Positions 33,418-43,326 are shown, counted from the first letter of the stretch. The stretch: 64,000 bases of DNA from Dyella silvae (GCF_026421305.1 NZ_JAPJBQ010000005.1:248001-312000), one strand, 5' to 3'. Numbers and translations: made by a program. Notes: generated from the letters alone by a model not told the origin.

Positions 33418-35814
33418 ATGACGGTGCGCGCAAAACTGCTGCTTGTGAGCAGTCTGGCGATGACGGCGAGCCTGGCAGTGCCAGGCACCGGCATCGCTGG
33501 CGCGCGCGCGACAGCGGAAGCGGCGTACTTCGATTTCGCCATCCCCGCACAACCGCTGGCGACGGCGTTAATCGCCTTCGGCAAACAGGCCAACGTGCAG
33601 GTGCTCACCTCAGGCAGCACCATTGCGCGCTATCGCTCGCCCGGCGCCACCGGCCACCTGTCGACCGCGGAAGCGTTGACCGCGCTGCTGCAAGGTACGG
33701 AGCTCGACTACGAGTTTTCCGACCCCGGCACCGTGGTGGTGATGCCGCGTGCCAGGACGGCGCAGGACAAGAGCAACGCGGCGAACAGCCGCGCGGACGC
33801 CAAGCTGCTGACGCCGGTGGTGGCCAATGCGATCGTCGAGCGCAACGCCGGCTTCATGGCGACGCTGTCCAGCACGGCTTTGCGCAACGACGTGGACTTG
33901 ATCGACGTGCCGCAATCGGTGAGCGTGGTCACCCGCGATCTGATGGATTCGCAGCAGGTGCTCACTGTGGCCGATGCGGTGCGCAATGTGGCGGGCGTGC
34001 AATACGTCGATGGCTCGGAAGGCCTGCCGGCGTTCCAGGTCCGCGGCTTTTACACGGGCAGCGGCCTTATCGATGGCATGCCGAGCGGCATTGCCGGGTC
34101 CGGCGATTTTCCGCCGCTGGTTGGCTTGCAGCAGGTCGAGGTCTTCAAAGGGCCCCAGTCGATTCTTGGCGACACCAGCGGCAACAACTTCGGTGGCCTG
34201 GTGAACGTGACCCTCAAGCAGCCGCAAAGCGAGCCGGTGCGCCAGCTGAATTACACATTCGGCGAACTGGGCGAGACGCAGCTTGGTGTGGATCTGGCAG
34301 GGCCGTTGGGTAAAACGCCCGGCCTGACCTATCGAATGGTGGTGTCGGGCGAGTATGCCGATCGCTCGCCGCAAGGCTACCGGCACCGGCGCAGCGCGTA
34401 CTTCGCGCCGTCGATCGGCTGGCGCGGAAGCAGCACGCAGTTGATCGTTGGTGTGCAGCGCATTCTCAATCGACTGCCCGTTCCCGATCATCAGGTGCTG
34501 TTGGGAGACAGTCTCTCCACGGCGACGCCTTTCAGCGTGTTGCCGGGTAACCCGAGCGATTACGCCAGCTACCAGACCAACCGCCTCTATTACCTGCTCG
34601 ACCAGCAGCTCGGTCACGCCTGGACGTGGCGCAGCCGCGGACAGTACGTGCAGCAGCGCAACGACCAGCAAAGCTGGGGGCTGTATGACCCGGCCATCAA
34701 TGGCGATGTGTCCGCCTGGGCGGAGGCCTATCGCTACAACGATGCCTACTACTCGCTGCAGAACGATTTCATCCGTGTGTTTGGCACCGGCCCGGTGACG
34801 CATACGCTGACGCTGGGCCTGGATTACTCGCGCTCGCGAATCGGACACACCGACGATCTGCTGCATCCGTACGACCAGGGCACCTACAACATCCTCTCCA
34901 GTCCGCCACTGCCGCCGGTGTCGGCGGTAGTGCAGGCTGGGGACAATCAGCCGTTGTCAGGTACGCCATGGTCAGTCGACTACGGTTTGTTTCTGCAGGA
35001 CCAGCTTGCGCTGGGCGACCGCTGGGACATGACGCTGGCGTTGCGCCGCTCCGCTTATCAGGTGGCGACCAACGATTTTGAGGGCAACCCACTGGAGCTA
35101 CACCGCACGAAGTGGGTGCCCAATGCCGGTCTGGTGTACAAGCTCACGCCTGATATCGCGCTCTACGGCGGTACGGCCAGCGGATTTCAGCCGGTGTCGT
35201 ATCTGGGGGAGAACGGGCAGCCTCTGGAGCCCGCGCTGTCGCGTCAGCTGGAGGCAGGCGCCAAGTTCAACCTGTTCAACCAACAGGCGCGGCTGACGGT
35301 GTCGTTCTATCGCATCATGCTCGACCACAGTTATGTACTGCTGTCGCCACAGCCGCCCAACTTCGCCACGCTCGGTCCGGGCCAGACCAATCGCGGCTTC
35401 GAGCTGGAATTTGTCGGCCGTGTGGCGCCAGGCCTGGACATCAGCACCAGCTATACCAACGCGTTGATCAGCAACCACGACGGTACGGCCGCGAGTGGCG
35501 CGCCGCGTCAGCGTTTCAATCTGTGGGCCAGCTATTGGTTTCAGGGCGATGCCCTGCGTGGCTGGGGCGTGGCGGCGGGAGTATTGGCGCGCAGCAAGTC
35601 GCTGGGCCAGAGCCTGGATTACTCCACTTACTACCACATCCCCGGACAGGCGGAGGTGGGCGCCAATGTGTCCTATCGCACGGATCGCTGGCGCGTGACG
35701 CTTGGCGTCAAAAACCTTTTCGGGCGGCGACTGTACCCCGCCGATTTCAGCGAATCGTTCGTGCCGGTGCGTACTCGTAGCAGTGTGCTGCTGTCGGGTA
35801 CCTACGATCTCTGA
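33418..35814 (+). CDS. TonB-dependent siderophore receptor with STN signalling domain
   Basis: A 798-residue outer-membrane receptor. The signal peptide (residues 1-27) is followed by an STN domain (about 38-108, YFDFAIPAQPLATALIAFGKQANVQVL), which talks to FecR in the periplasm. Then come the plug (DVPQSVSVVTRDLMDSQQVL, VADAVRNVAGVQY, VEVFKGPQSIL) and the barrel, with NLFGRRLYPADF near the end. It resembles FecA and ferrichrome-type receptors, so the ligand is probably a ferric siderophore. The gene follows fecI-fecR on the same strand. No siderophore synthesis gene is in the window. A perfectly clear Fur box was not seen. Confidence 0.95.
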   Translation: MTVRAKLLLVSSLAMTASLAVPGTGIAGARATAEAAYFDFAIPAQPLATALIAFGKQANVQVLTSGSTIARYRSPGATGHLSTAEALTALLQGTELDYEFSDPGTVVVMPRARTAQDKSNAANSRADAKLLTPVVANAIVERNAGFMATLSSTALRNDVDLIDVPQSVSVVTRDLMDSQQVLTVADAVRNVAGVQYVDGSEGLPAFQVRGFYTGSGLIDGMPSGIAGSGDFPPLVGLQQVEVFKGPQSILGDTSGNNFGGLVNVTLKQPQSEPVRQLNYTFGELGETQLGVDLAGPLGKTPGLTYRMVVSGEYADRSPQGYRHRRSAYFAPSIGWRGSSTQLIVGVQRILNRLPVPDHQVLLGDSLSTATPFSVLPGNPSDYASYQTNRLYYLLDQQLGHAWTWRSRGQYVQQRNDQQSWGLYDPAINGDVSAWAEAYRYNDAYYSLQNDFIRVFGTGPVTHTLTLGLDYSRSRIGHTDDLLHPYDQGTYNILSSPPLPPVSAVVQAGDNQPLSGTPWSVDYGLFLQDQLALGDRWDMTLALRRSAYQVATNDFEGNPLELHRTKWVPNAGLVYKLTPDIALYGGTASGFQPVSYLGENGQPLEPALSRQLEAGAKFNLFNQQARLTVSFYRIMLDHSYVLLSPQPPNFATLGPGQTNRGFELEFVGRVAPGLDISTSYTNALISNHDGTAASGAPRQRFNLWASYWFQGDALRGWGVAAGVLARSKSLGQSLDYSTYYHIPGQAEVGANVSYRTDRWRVTLGVKNLFGRRLYPADFSESFVPVRTRSSVLLSGTYDL

Positions 35815-35928
35815 GCGTTTGCTCAAAGGCTCAATGGGGTTTCGACTGTTGCCTCGCTGTCATCACGGCGCAGGCCGGAAAGCAGCGCGGGCTGGTGCTC
35901 TAGGTATTTCGCGAGGCACCCCACTTCT

Positions 35929-35964
35929 CCCTCTCCCCTCCGGGGAGAGGGCCGGGGTGAGGGG
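35929..35964. repeat. Palindromic repeat, family 2
   Basis: CCCTCTCCCC, TCC, GGGGAGAGGG, then CCGGGGTGAGGGG: the same module as 279-316 and 62385-62420, here in reverse. Confidence 0.65.
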
Positions 35965-36026
35965 CGGGTGCTCGCGGCGAGGTAGCGACGAAGCCGCACA
36001 GCGCTCTTTGCATGTCCCAACAAAAA

Positions 36027-36052
36027 AGCCCCGGGAGCGAACTCCCGGGGCT
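36027..36052 (-). terminator. Terminator of the Ala/Lys-rich protein gene
   Basis: AGCCCCGGGAG and CTCCCGGGGCT (11-base perfect stem, loop CGAA) with a T run on the minus strand, 28 bases after the stop of the gene on that strand. Confidence 0.85.
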
Positions 36053-36079
36053 CTTCATTCGGCGTGCTGCGTGTAGCGC

Positions 36080-36439
36080 TTACTCGCCAGCGGCCGGCTT
36101 GGTCACTTCGGTCTTGGTCGCGTCGGTAGCGGCCTTGGCCTTGTGCGTTGCGTGCTTGGCCTTGTGGGTTGCGTGCTCAGCGGTGCTGGAGGCCTTGTCG
36201 GCAGCCTTGTCAGCCGTCTTCTCTTGGGTAGCGGCGGTCTTGGTGGCAGCCTGGTCGACCGACTTGGCGGCGGTCTTGGCCGTGTCCTGCGCTGCCGCGC
36301 CAGCGGTGGCGCTGGTTTCGGTCTTCATCGCAGCAGCCTCGGTCTTCGCGGCGGCGGCAGTGGTGTTCTGAGCGAACGCCGGTGCCGTCAGCACGGAAGC
36401 GGCGGTGACGATGAGAGCGGCAAGCATGGTCTTACGCAT
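36080..36439 (-). CDS. Exported Ala/Lys/Thr-rich protein of unknown function
   Basis: A 119-residue protein I do not recognise. It has a signal peptide (MRKTMLAALIVTAASVLTAPAFA, residues 1-23) and a mature part made almost only of Ala, Lys, Thr and a few Gln/Asp/His, with repeats such as HATHKAKHATHKAKAATDA near 88-106. This is a histone H1-like, low-complexity, probably unfolded composition. The signal and the nearby terminator (36027-36052) make it a real gene. It is single on its strand. It might be a DNA-binding or polyanion-binding secreted protein; nothing proves that. Confidence 0.75.
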   Translation of the reverse strand: MRKTMLAALIVTAASVLTAPAFAQNTTAAAAKTEAAAMKTETSATAGAAAQDTAKTAAKSVDQAATKTAATQEKTADKAADKASSTAEHATHKAKHATHKAKAATDATKTEVTKPAAGE

Positions 36440-36670
36440 ATGAGGACAACCTCTCGATGTGTGGATGCCGACGAAGGCGTTGCTTCGCGGCTGGGATTAA
36501 CGCTAGACGCAGATCACCTTACCGAACCTGAACGAAACCGGCTCCCTTAAGCAAGCAGACAGATCGCTGAATCGGCGCTGCCAGGGCGCGAAAAAACGTG
36601 CCGAACCCCGCTTGTATTCCGTGAAAAACGGCAGCCAGCCTCAATTTGTTTGGACGTCCATATGCTGGCG

Positions 36671-38572
36671 TTACTGGTGGGCGCCGGAGGGGCCCGTGTC
36701 GATGACTTCCATGGCGCTGTGTTCGTCGCCAAGGTCCGCGATCTGTATCGCGGGCTTCGGCAGCAAGGCATCGAGCCGGCCCTTCAAGCGCAACAGCGCG
36801 ACGTGGGCCATGTCCTGGTCGTCCGTTTCGCCGCCATGGTCTTCCGCTTGCGGCGGGGCGCCCGGTGCGCGGGTAAGCGTCGCCAGTTGCGGCGCGATGA
36901 CCTGGGTGAGCGCGAAATACACATCGTCGCGAACGCCGGCCTGTTCCAGCAGGCGCCCCGGCAACATCCACGACGCCAGTGCTTCGCGCCGGGCCGGCGC
37001 GGGATGGCGCGGATCCACCAGCAGCCACGTGCCGGGTTGGCTCAACATGTCCTTGCCATCGGCGAAACCGGTGAGGTTGAACGTTTCGGTGAGCGCAGGC
37101 AGATGATCGCCGTAGAACAGCAGCAGGGTGGGGCGCTCGCGGCGGGCCAGTAACGCCGCCAGCCGGCCCAGTTCCTGGTCGGCATGCTGCATGTGATACA
37201 GGTAGTTCTGCAGTTCCAGTTTGTTGGCGCCAGTGACGCCGTCGGGTACCGGGATGGCGTTGCGCGCCGCCACGTCGCCAGGCGGCACGTCGTAGGGGCC
37301 ATGGGCCTCGATGCTGATGGCAAACAGGAACTGCGCCGGGCCGGTGTCTTTCAGTTGCGCCATGATTTCGTCGGTCATGGCGCTGTCGGCCATGTACTGG
37401 CCATCCATCGTGGCGTTGGCCGGGAAAGCGTCGCGCGACACAAAGCGATCAAAGCCCATCGCGCGAAACGCCGTGGTGCGATTCCAGAAGCCCGGGTCAT
37501 TGCCGTGCAGCGCGATCGTTTCGTAGCCATGGGCGCGCAGCGAACGCACCATGCTGGGTACGACACGGTGATTCATCTGCAGATAGGGAAACTGCAGGTC
37601 ATCGAAGTAGCGCAACGAAAGCCCGGTCAGTACCTCGAACTCGGTGCGGATGGTGCCGCCGCCATACGTGGGTACATGCAACGGGCCGCTTTGGCCCAGA
37701 GCCGCGAGGCGATGCAGGTGCGGGGCGAGGTCAATCTGTTCATAGCCCTTCATGATGGAGGGGTCGAAGAACGACTCGCTTTGCACCACCACGATGTCCG
37801 GCATGCCGTCCTGGCCGGCAAGCGGCAGTTGCATGCGCTCGCGCAACGCGATGTCGGCGCGCCCGATCAGTTGCTGCGCCGAGGCGGGGTCAGGCTTCTT
37901 GCGCGCGTTTCCCTGATGCAGGTGGAACATCATCAGCGAACTGACCAGGCCGGAGTGCTCCGCCGTGGCCGAGGCGGACCAGGGTTCGTGCCAGAGATAC
38001 CTGCCGCCGTAGATCGTCATCCAGCCCGGCATGCCAGTGAACAGCGTGCCCAGCAAAGCGAACAACGCCAGGCCGGACACCAGCCGCTTGCCGCGTGTGC
38101 GCCGCGCCAACATCGGAGGCTCTATGCGCCAGGCGACCACGATGACAGCCACCGCCACCATCAGTGCCAGATAAGGCCACGGGCTCGCCGGCAAATAACT
38201 GCCCAGCAACGTGAGTCCACCCCGGCGCAACTGCCCGAGCATGCGGAAATCGGCGGGCATCAGTGGCGTGTTGAGGTTGCGAACCTTCAACGTGTTGATG
38301 GCGTAGACGAGGGTCTGCGACAGGAAAGCCAATCCGAACGACAGCAACAGGCGCCTGCTCAACACCAACAGCAACGCAGCAAGCAACAGGCCAGGCAGGG
38401 CATTGGCAAACAGGAATATCGGCTGGCTCAGTGCTTGCGACGGACCCACCCCAACGCCGCCGTCGACCAGGCCGGTCAGCAGCGTGAACACGATCGCCGA
38501 TAGCGCGAGCAGCGCCAGGCGAAAGGGCAAGGAACGCGCGCGGAGCGCGGACGGCGTTGTTGACACGGTCAT
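36671..38572 (-). CDS. LTA synthase family protein (sulfatase-fold phosphoglycerol transferase)
   Basis: A 633-residue inner-membrane enzyme with about five N-terminal membrane segments and a periplasmic alkaline-phosphatase/sulfatase fold. Catalytic signs are PDIVVVQSESFFD near 240 (metal-binding Glu), GGGTIRTEFEVLTG near 285 (the nucleophile Thr) and LLFYGDHLPAL near 485 (metal-binding Asp/His). In Gram-negatives such enzymes transfer phosphoglycerol to periplasmic glucans or act as sulfatase-like modifying enzymes; lipoteichoic acid itself is not expected here. The start at 38572 (MTVSTTPS) puts the membrane segments first. Divergent from glnE. Confidence 0.88.
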   Translation of the reverse strand: MTVSTTPSALRARSLPFRLALLALSAIVFTLLTGLVDGGVGVGPSQALSQPIFLFANALPGLLLAALLLVLSRRLLLSFGLAFLSQTLVYAINTLKVRNLNTPLMPADFRMLGQLRRGGLTLLGSYLPASPWPYLALMVAVAVIVVAWRIEPPMLARRTRGKRLVSGLALFALLGTLFTGMPGWMTIYGGRYLWHEPWSASATAEHSGLVSSLMMFHLHQGNARKKPDPASAQQLIGRADIALRERMQLPLAGQDGMPDIVVVQSESFFDPSIMKGYEQIDLAPHLHRLAALGQSGPLHVPTYGGGTIRTEFEVLTGLSLRYFDDLQFPYLQMNHRVVPSMVRSLRAHGYETIALHGNDPGFWNRTTAFRAMGFDRFVSRDAFPANATMDGQYMADSAMTDEIMAQLKDTGPAQFLFAISIEAHGPYDVPPGDVAARNAIPVPDGVTGANKLELQNYLYHMQHADQELGRLAALLARRERPTLLLFYGDHLPALTETFNLTGFADGKDMLSQPGTWLLVDPRHPAPARREALASWMLPGRLLEQAGVRDDVYFALTQVIAPQLATLTRAPGAPPQAEDHGGETDDQDMAHVALLRLKGRLDALLPKPAIQIADLGDEHSAMEVIDTGPSGAHQ

Positions 38573-38708
38573 GGCATCCGGCCGCAGGCTGTCATGTCTT
38601 GGACTCGGGACTGTAACGGGCCGGATCTGAACCAATCGTGGGCGATGCCCGGGGGCGCATAAGCAACGCCGGTCGGCAGGAATAGAGCTACTGCGGCACA
38701 ATGCCCAA

Positions 38709-41561
38709 ATGACTGTTCTTACCAGGCCCCAGGAATCCCCGGCGCTTCGTGCGCTGATCGACGATCGGTACAGCGAGTTAGCCGCACGTTGCCGGCAGAT
38801 GGGCGTGCCGCTGCACGACGACGCCGGTGTGGCCGAGCGCATCCGCCGCACGCTGTTGGCCAGTGACTTCGCTTTCGACACCTGGTTTCGGCAGCCACAA
38901 CTGTTGGCACCGCAAGGGCTGGAGCGGCTGCGTTCCGGCAGTGATGCCAGCGCCCGCATCGAGGCGCTGAAGCTCTCGGATGACGAGACAGTCTGCTTTA
39001 CCGAGCTGCGCCGTTTCCGTCATGCGGAAGCGTTGCGACTGGTATTCCGCGACGTCAACGGGCTGGACGAGTTGCCGGAAACCTTGTCGGCCACCAGCGT
39101 GCTTTATGAGGTATTGCTTGCTGCCGCACTGGGTTGGTCCGAGCGCGCGCTGGCCGTGCGTTATGGCCATAGCCGCAGCCATGATGGCGCGTTGCAGCGC
39201 ATGGTGGTGGTGGGCTTTGGCAAGCTGGGTGGCAGCGAGCTGAATTTTTCTTCCGATATCGATCTGGTGTTGGCGTACCCGCACAGCGGTCAAAGCGACG
39301 GCGCGCGCTCACTGGACAATAGTGAGTACTTCGTGCGGTTGGCGCGGCAGCTGGTGCGCCTGCTCAACGAACCGACGGTGGACGGTATTTGTGCGCGCGT
39401 GGATCTGCGCCTGCGGCCCTTTGGCAACGCCGGACGGCTCGCCTTGCCGTTCGCCGCGATGGAGCAGTACTACCAGAGTGAAGGCCGCGACTGGGAGCGC
39501 TACGCATGGATCAAGGCGCGTCCCGTCGCCGGTGACCGCAACGAGGGCAAGCAGCTGCAGGAAATGCTGCGCCCCTTCGTGTATCGCAAGTATCTCGACT
39601 ACACCGCGTTCGCCGGCCTGCGCGAAATGAAATCGCTGATCGATGCCGAAGTGGCACGTAAAGATCTGGCCGATAATCTCAAGCTCGGTCCGGGCGGCAT
39701 TCGCGAGATCGAATTCATCGTGCAGCTGGTGCAGCTGATTCGTGGCGGCCGCGAACCCAGTCTGCGCGTGCGCGGATTGCTACCGGCGCTGACGGCGTGC
39801 GAGGCACGTGGCCATATCAGTGCGGTGCGCGCTCGTGCGTTGCGCGAGGCCTATATATTCCTGCGCCGCGTGGAGAACCGCGTGCAGATGCTGCGCGATG
39901 CGCAGACCCACGATATTCCCGAAGACGCGCTCAGTCGCGAACGTATCGCGTTCGGGCTGGGGCATGCGTCGTGGGAAGAGCTGGAAACCGAACTGGCGCG
40001 GCATCGTGCGCACGTCAGCGAGGAATTTGCCGATGTATTGATGCCCCAGGGCGGGCGCTCGGCCAGTGCGCCCGTCGAAGACGTCACGCTGTGGCAGCAG
40101 GCTTGCCGGGAAACGCTGGATGCATCCGTCATGGAGAGCTCCGGTTTCACGCCGGGTGCCGAAGCCGCCGAGGCGTTGCAGAAACTGACGCAGGCGGCGT
40201 CCGTGCGAGCCATGTCGCAGCGTTCGCGCGAGCAGCTCGACCGCCTGATGCCACAACTGCTCGCGGTGGCGCGCAACAGCGTGGCTCCAGGGGCCTGCCT
40301 GCTGCGTCTGTGCCGGCTGGTGCAGGCCGTGGCGCGGCGCTCCTCCTATCTCGCGCTGCTGGAAGAGCAGCCGGCGGCGCGGCTGCGCCTAGCGCGGCTG
40401 TTTGCAGAAAATGCCTTCCTTGCCGAGCGCGTCATCGCCCAACCATTGTTGTTGGACGACGTGCTGGATCCGCGTATCGATCAACTTCCGCTCAAGCGCG
40501 CCGACATCAGTGCTGAAATCACGCGCGTGCTGGCGACGCTGGATGAGCGCGAAGCGGAAGCGGAGCTGGAACGGCTTAACGAGTTCAAGGCCAGTGTGGC
40601 GTTTCGCCTGGGCCTCGCTTTCAGCGACGGCCGTGCCGACGCCGTTGCCACGGCGCGACGACTCGCGGTGCTGGCCGAATCGATTGTGCTGGCGGTGACT
40701 GCGCTGGCCGAGCGCGAGCTGGTCGCACAGCATGGCCGCTTGCCCGGCGAGGGCAATGGTTTCGCCGTGCTTGGCTATGGCAGCCTGGGTGGGGAGGAGC
40801 TGGGCTTCGCCTCCGATCTCGATCTGGTGTTCGTCTACGACAGCAAGCGCGCGCATCTGATGAGCGACGGCGCGCGACCGCTGGAAGGTTCGCGCTGGTA
40901 TCAGCGTCTTGCGCAGCGCGTGATGAACTGGCTCACCGTGCTCACCCGCGCAGGCCGCTTGTACGAAGTGGACACGCGACTTCGCCCCGATGGTTCCAAG
41001 GGTCTTCTGGTGAGCAGCCTCGATGCCTTCGAGGGTTATCAAAAGAGCCGTGCCTGGACCTGGGAACACCAGGCCCTGTTGCGCGCACGCCCCATCGCCG
41101 GTGATGCGGCGCTACACACCGAGCTCGCCAAGGTCCGGCGCGAGGTGCTGGCCGTACCGCGTGATCGTGATGCCGTGCTGCAGGAAGTCAGCAGCATGCG
41201 TCAGCGCTGGCGTGCCGAACGCGATCGTTCCGATGCGCACCAGTTCGATCTGAAGCAGGGCGATGGCGGCTTGCTCGACATCGAATTCGCCCTGCAAGGA
41301 CTGGTGCTGGCTAATGCCGCCGCCCACCCGGCGCTGCTCAACATCACCGCCAACGCCGGGCTGATCGAAGCCTGCCGCAGCGCGGGCCTGTTGACCGGTC
41401 AACAGGCTGGTCTGTTGGCAGAAGCGCATGGTGTGCTGTTGCATCGCGCGCTTGCCTGCACGCTGGATCTGCGCTCGCGCATCGCCCCACGCGATGACGA
41501 AGTGGAGCGCCTGCGCAACAACACAAGAGACGTGACCACCGAACTCGGGTTCGCGTTCTGA
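38709..41561 (+). CDS. glnE: Bifunctional glutamine synthetase adenylyltransferase/deadenylase
   Basis: GlnE adenylylates glutamine synthetase (turning it down) or removes AMP, under PII control. The 950-residue protein has two nucleotidyltransferase domains: GFGKLGGSELNFSSDIDLV near residue 173 in the deadenylating half and GYGSLGGEELGFASDLDLVFVYD near 692 in the adenylylating half. The linker with EAEAELERLNEFKASVAFRL and the C-terminal LDIEFALQGLVL segment are typical. E. coli GlnE is 946 residues. Cytoplasmic. The gene is alone on the plus strand and ends six bases before the converging ELM1-like gene. Confidence 0.97.
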   Translation: MTVLTRPQESPALRALIDDRYSELAARCRQMGVPLHDDAGVAERIRRTLLASDFAFDTWFRQPQLLAPQGLERLRSGSDASARIEALKLSDDETVCFTELRRFRHAEALRLVFRDVNGLDELPETLSATSVLYEVLLAAALGWSERALAVRYGHSRSHDGALQRMVVVGFGKLGGSELNFSSDIDLVLAYPHSGQSDGARSLDNSEYFVRLARQLVRLLNEPTVDGICARVDLRLRPFGNAGRLALPFAAMEQYYQSEGRDWERYAWIKARPVAGDRNEGKQLQEMLRPFVYRKYLDYTAFAGLREMKSLIDAEVARKDLADNLKLGPGGIREIEFIVQLVQLIRGGREPSLRVRGLLPALTACEARGHISAVRARALREAYIFLRRVENRVQMLRDAQTHDIPEDALSRERIAFGLGHASWEELETELARHRAHVSEEFADVLMPQGGRSASAPVEDVTLWQQACRETLDASVMESSGFTPGAEAAEALQKLTQAASVRAMSQRSREQLDRLMPQLLAVARNSVAPGACLLRLCRLVQAVARRSSYLALLEEQPAARLRLARLFAENAFLAERVIAQPLLLDDVLDPRIDQLPLKRADISAEITRVLATLDEREAEAELERLNEFKASVAFRLGLAFSDGRADAVATARRLAVLAESIVLAVTALAERELVAQHGRLPGEGNGFAVLGYGSLGGEELGFASDLDLVFVYDSKRAHLMSDGARPLEGSRWYQRLAQRVMNWLTVLTRAGRLYEVDTRLRPDGSKGLLVSSLDAFEGYQKSRAWTWEHQALLRARPIAGDAALHTELAKVRREVLAVPRDRDAVLQEVSSMRQRWRAERDRSDAHQFDLKQGDGGLLDIEFALQGLVLANAAAHPALLNITANAGLIEACRSAGLLTGQQAGLLAEAHGVLLHRALACTLDLRSRIAPRDDEVERLRNNTRDVTTELGFAF

Positions 41562-41567
41562 AGAGTG

Positions 41568-42548
41568 TTAGTCCACGCGTGTCTGCCGCATCGCGATACG
41601 ACTGCGCAGCATCTCGGCAATAGCCGCTGTTTCGCGCAGCGGTTCCGCAGGTGGTGCGGCGATGGTGTCGAGGGCATGCAGCCGCCCGGCGTCGCGTAGC
41701 GCCCGGTGAAACCGCTCCAGTTTTTCTGGGAGTGGCGCCACCACGAGGGTGTGCACGGGGCAGCCCACGGCGCACGCTTCCGAAAGCATGTTGACCGAAT
41801 CGGGCGTGACCACCAGCCGGTCGGCCCAGCCGAGCACACCCGGATAGGGATTGCTGCCATCGTCGTATCCGGACCAGACGAGACCGGGCACGTCCGCGAA
41901 TCGCTGGCGCACCAGGGCGGTCAGTTCCGCTGGCGTGCGCCGCGATGCGAGCGCCAGCAGGCTGCCGCCTTCCGCGCGTTGACGGGCCAGCAGGCCCTCG
42001 CACAACAGCTCTATATAAGCGGCGTCGAAAGGGATGCCTTTGCGCGGACCGCCCAGCAGCACACCGACAAGCGGGCGTGGCAGGTCGGCAAGGGCGGGGT
42101 CGGCATCGCGGCCGTCTTGCAGCCAGGCGTCGTCCACCGGGTTGAGCGAACCTAACGGCTGAATGACGTTGGGGCCGGTGCGGCCGTCATGCCGTGGGGC
42201 GATCACCGTATCCCAATGCCGGGGATCGATGCGTGGATCGAGAATCTGCACGGTATAGGTGTGCCCGCGGCTGAGGGCGCGGAGCACGCGGGTATACAGC
42301 GCCGAGGCACGTCCGCAACCGATGGCAACCGAGGGCCAGGGTGGCGCGAACTGCTGCCGCTGCGTGGCGGTCAGAGCCAGGCGGGCGCCCCATGCGAGGC
42401 GCGGCGACAGCCAGGACCAGGGCGCGCCGGGTTCCAGCTGCAGATGGCGCACCGGCATGTCCAGCAGGTTGGCCAATGCCAGCGCCTGGCGCTGGTTGCC
42501 CGCCGCGCCGTCGGTGATCACCCAGCAGTCACCCTGCAGCTTCAGCAT
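41568..42548 (-). CDS. ELM1/GtrOC1-family putative nucleoside-diphosphate-sugar epimerase-like protein
   Basis: A 326-residue protein of the mitochondrial-fission ELM1 family found in many proteobacteria. It has WVITDGAAGNQRQALALANLL near 8-28, VAIGCGRASALYTRVL near 72, VLLGGPRKGIPFD near 165, DRLVVTPDSVNMLSEACAVGCPVHTLV near 245-271. The fold resembles glycosyltransferase type B; an enzymatic role in envelope sugars is often guessed but not shown. No signal peptide. It lies converging with glnE and divergent from the RutE-like gene. Confidence 0.82.
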   Translation of the reverse strand: MLKLQGDCWVITDGAAGNQRQALALANLLDMPVRHLQLEPGAPWSWLSPRLAWGARLALTATQRQQFAPPWPSVAIGCGRASALYTRVLRALSRGHTYTVQILDPRIDPRHWDTVIAPRHDGRTGPNVIQPLGSLNPVDDAWLQDGRDADPALADLPRPLVGVLLGGPRKGIPFDAAYIELLCEGLLARQRAEGGSLLALASRRTPAELTALVRQRFADVPGLVWSGYDDGSNPYPGVLGWADRLVVTPDSVNMLSEACAVGCPVHTLVVAPLPEKLERFHRALRDAGRLHALDTIAAPPAEPLRETAAIAEMLRSRIAMRQTRVD

Positions 42549-42675
42549 AGGGGCTGGGCCGGCGGGATTGTTTCCCTGAGCGGTACAGTTCGTTTCATTC
42601 GCCTGGGTCCTGTTTCCCTGCGCCCGCCCTTACACTTCGTAGCCGTTGCCGGCTCACTTTTACCAAAGGATACCC

Positions 42676-43269
42676 ATGAGCGAGATGCTTTCCGAGGCCG
42701 CCCTCGACCAGTTGTTCCGCACCGCCCGCACCTTCAATGCCTGGCTGCCGAAGGAAGTAAGCGATGCCCAGCTGCATCAGCTGTACGAACTGGCCAAGTT
42801 CGGCCCGACCAGCGCCAATTCCTCGCCGATGCGTGTGGTGTTCGTGAAGTCGAAGGAGGCCAAGGAAAAGCTTTCGCCGTCGCTGTCCGAGGGCAATCGC
42901 GCCAAGACCATGGCGGCGCCGGTCACGGCCATCGTGGCCACCGACTACGCCTTCTACGACAAGCTGCCCCATCTGTTCCCGCATGCCGACGCGCGCAGCT
43001 GGTTTGCCGGTAATCAGCCGCTGATTGATGTCACCGCCTTCCGCAACGGCTCGCTGCAGGGCGCTTACGTGATCATGGCGGCCCGCTCGCTGGGTCTGGA
43101 CTGCGGCCCGATGTCCGGTTTCGACAATGCAGGCGTGGATGCGGCGTTCTTTGCCGGCACCACGGTCAAATCCAATTTCTTGATCAACATCGGTTACGGC
43201 GATGCCAGCCGCGACCTGTTTCCGCGTAGCCCGCGCCTTTCGTTCGACGAAGCTTGCCGTATCGCTTGA
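42676..43269 (+). CDS. RutE/HadB-like nitroreductase-family protein
   Basis: A 197-residue flavin reductase of the nitroreductase fold, close to E. coli RutE (malonic semialdehyde reductase, 196 residues). Motifs are [12 protein letters not shown] near 16, [17 protein letters not shown] near 38-54, [22 protein letters not shown] near 130-150 and LINIGYGD near 175. RutE reduces malonic semialdehyde to 3-hydroxypropionate in pyrimidine breakdown, but no other rut gene is seen here, so a general nitroreductase role is possible. Start at 42676 has AAAGGA five bases upstream; 42646 has none. Confidence 0.9.
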   Translation: MSEMLSEAALDQLFRTARTFNAWLPKEVSDAQLHQLYELAKFGPTSANSSPMRVVFVKSKEAKEKLSPSLSEGNRAKTMAAPVTAIVATDYAFYDKLPHLFPHADARSWFAGNQPLIDVTAFRNGSLQGAYVIMAARSLGLDCGPMSGFDNAGVDAAFFAGTTVKSNFLINIGYGDASRDLFPRSPRLSFDEACRIA

Positions 43270-43326
43270 TCACCCGTTGCCTGCGGCCCACCCCCGCAGC
43301 TCCCCCTATCACTGGAGATTCAAAAC

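Noticed and set aside
33610..34866. 418-codon minus-strand frame opposite the siderophore receptor
   Set aside because: Antisense shadow; the plus-strand receptor is complete and well supported.
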